Of a stretch of DNA of 22,792 nt, positions 22,672 through 22,792 are shown one piece after another. Location of the stretch: positions 121,460-144,251 of the forward strand of contig FR888233.1 in NCBI GenBank assembly GCA_000431775.1, given 5' to 3'. How positions within the stretch are numbered: position 1 is the stretch's first letter; each line of letters starts with the position of its first letter. Source of the stretch: Clostridium sp. CAG:413. Its GTDB lineage: Bacteria; Bacillota; Clostridia; Oscillospirales; Acutalibacteraceae. The notes beneath the pieces were generated by a model. The model saw only the letters and a list, made by a program, of their open reading frames with translations, had not been told where the DNA came from and did not search any database. The position numbers and the translations under genes are program-made.

Positions 22672-22792
22672 TCAAAGAGCGTTCACGATATCTTTAAAAT
22701 GCCTGCCGCGCTCCTCAAAGCAGGAATACTGATCGAATGAGCTGGTGGTGGGGGAGAGCAGGACGCTGTCGCCGCTCTCGGCAGCTTTTACC
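22672..22792 (-). CDS. murD: UDP-N-acetylmuramoylalanine--D-glutamate ligase, 3' end only
   Basis: The right edge cuts this gene; only the last 39 codons and the stop are present. The visible C terminus, VLLSPTTSSFDQYSCFEERG then RHFKDIVNAL, matches the conserved MurD ending (LSPACASFD, F..RG..F). MurD adds D-glutamate to UDP-MurNAc-L-Ala in cytoplasmic peptidoglycan precursor synthesis. The rest lies beyond the window to the right. Confidence 0.88.
   Translation of the reverse strand, partial: VKAAESGDSVLLSPTTSSFDQYSCFEERGRHFKDIVNAL

Noticed and set aside
1..22792. CRISPR array, tRNA or rRNA genes, insertion sequences
   Set aside because: No regularly spaced direct repeats of suitable length, no cloverleaf-like CCA-ending segments, and no transposase or integrase motifs were seen in any frame.

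Overview
The window looks like a chromosomal segment of a gut-type Firmicute, class Clostridia and probably Oscillospirales/Ruminococcaceae. The evidence is moderately high GC in coding DNA against AT-rich promoters, a T-box leader on thrS, an RNase Y-YmdB pair, a GPH-type sugar symporter, strong AGGAGG-type ribosome binding sites, and a fragment of an intergenic repeat that I associate with gut Clostridia. No rRNA, tRNA, CRISPR array, integrase or transposase is visible.

Layout. Positions 1-2390 (minus strand) hold thrS behind a complete T-box attenuator. Positions 2421-6957 (plus) hold one RNA-metabolism operon: rny, ymdB, a TtcA-like PP-loop tRNA sulfurtransferase, and an ApgM-family phosphomutase or proposed homoserine kinase, closed by an intrinsic terminator. 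At 6960-7872 is a membrane-anchored YdcF-like protein. At 7874-11677 a sugar operon encodes a GPH symporter followed by an unclassified glycosidase-like enzyme of about 740 residues. At 11855-12202 a strong promoter drives a 41-codon gene with a structured 3' UTR and a terminator. Its promoter carries the same TGTGCA-N3-TGCACA palindrome, at exactly the same distance from the -10 box, as the sugar operon promoter. This suggests one regulator controls both.

Positions 12255-17309 hold a three-gene module: a TerB_N/TerB_C-type protein, a BREX-type ATP-binding protein (BrxD-like) and an Lhr-like superfamily II helicase (BrxHI-like). It has no methyltransferase or phosphatase (PglX, PglZ). This is the best candidate for an under-described, possibly anti-phage or DNA-transaction system. 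The helicase reading frame is broken by one net extra base (modulo 3) in a (GT)4 tract at 15167-15174, so the gene is a frameshift mutant, a phase-variable allele or a sequencing error.

Positions 17306-20950 hold envelope and metabolic genes: a secreted alpha/beta hydrolase coupled to a PAP2 phosphatase, then an extended SDR with its own promoter. Positions 20983-21530 hold a MazF toxin with no adjacent antitoxin. The minus strand from 21599 to the right edge carries a low-GC GNAT acetyltransferase, the dispersed-repeat fragment, a short secreted lipase-like protein lacking catalytic residues, and the 3' end of murD. A recurring feature is the extended -10 (TGA directly before the hexamer), seen in five of the eight promoters called.
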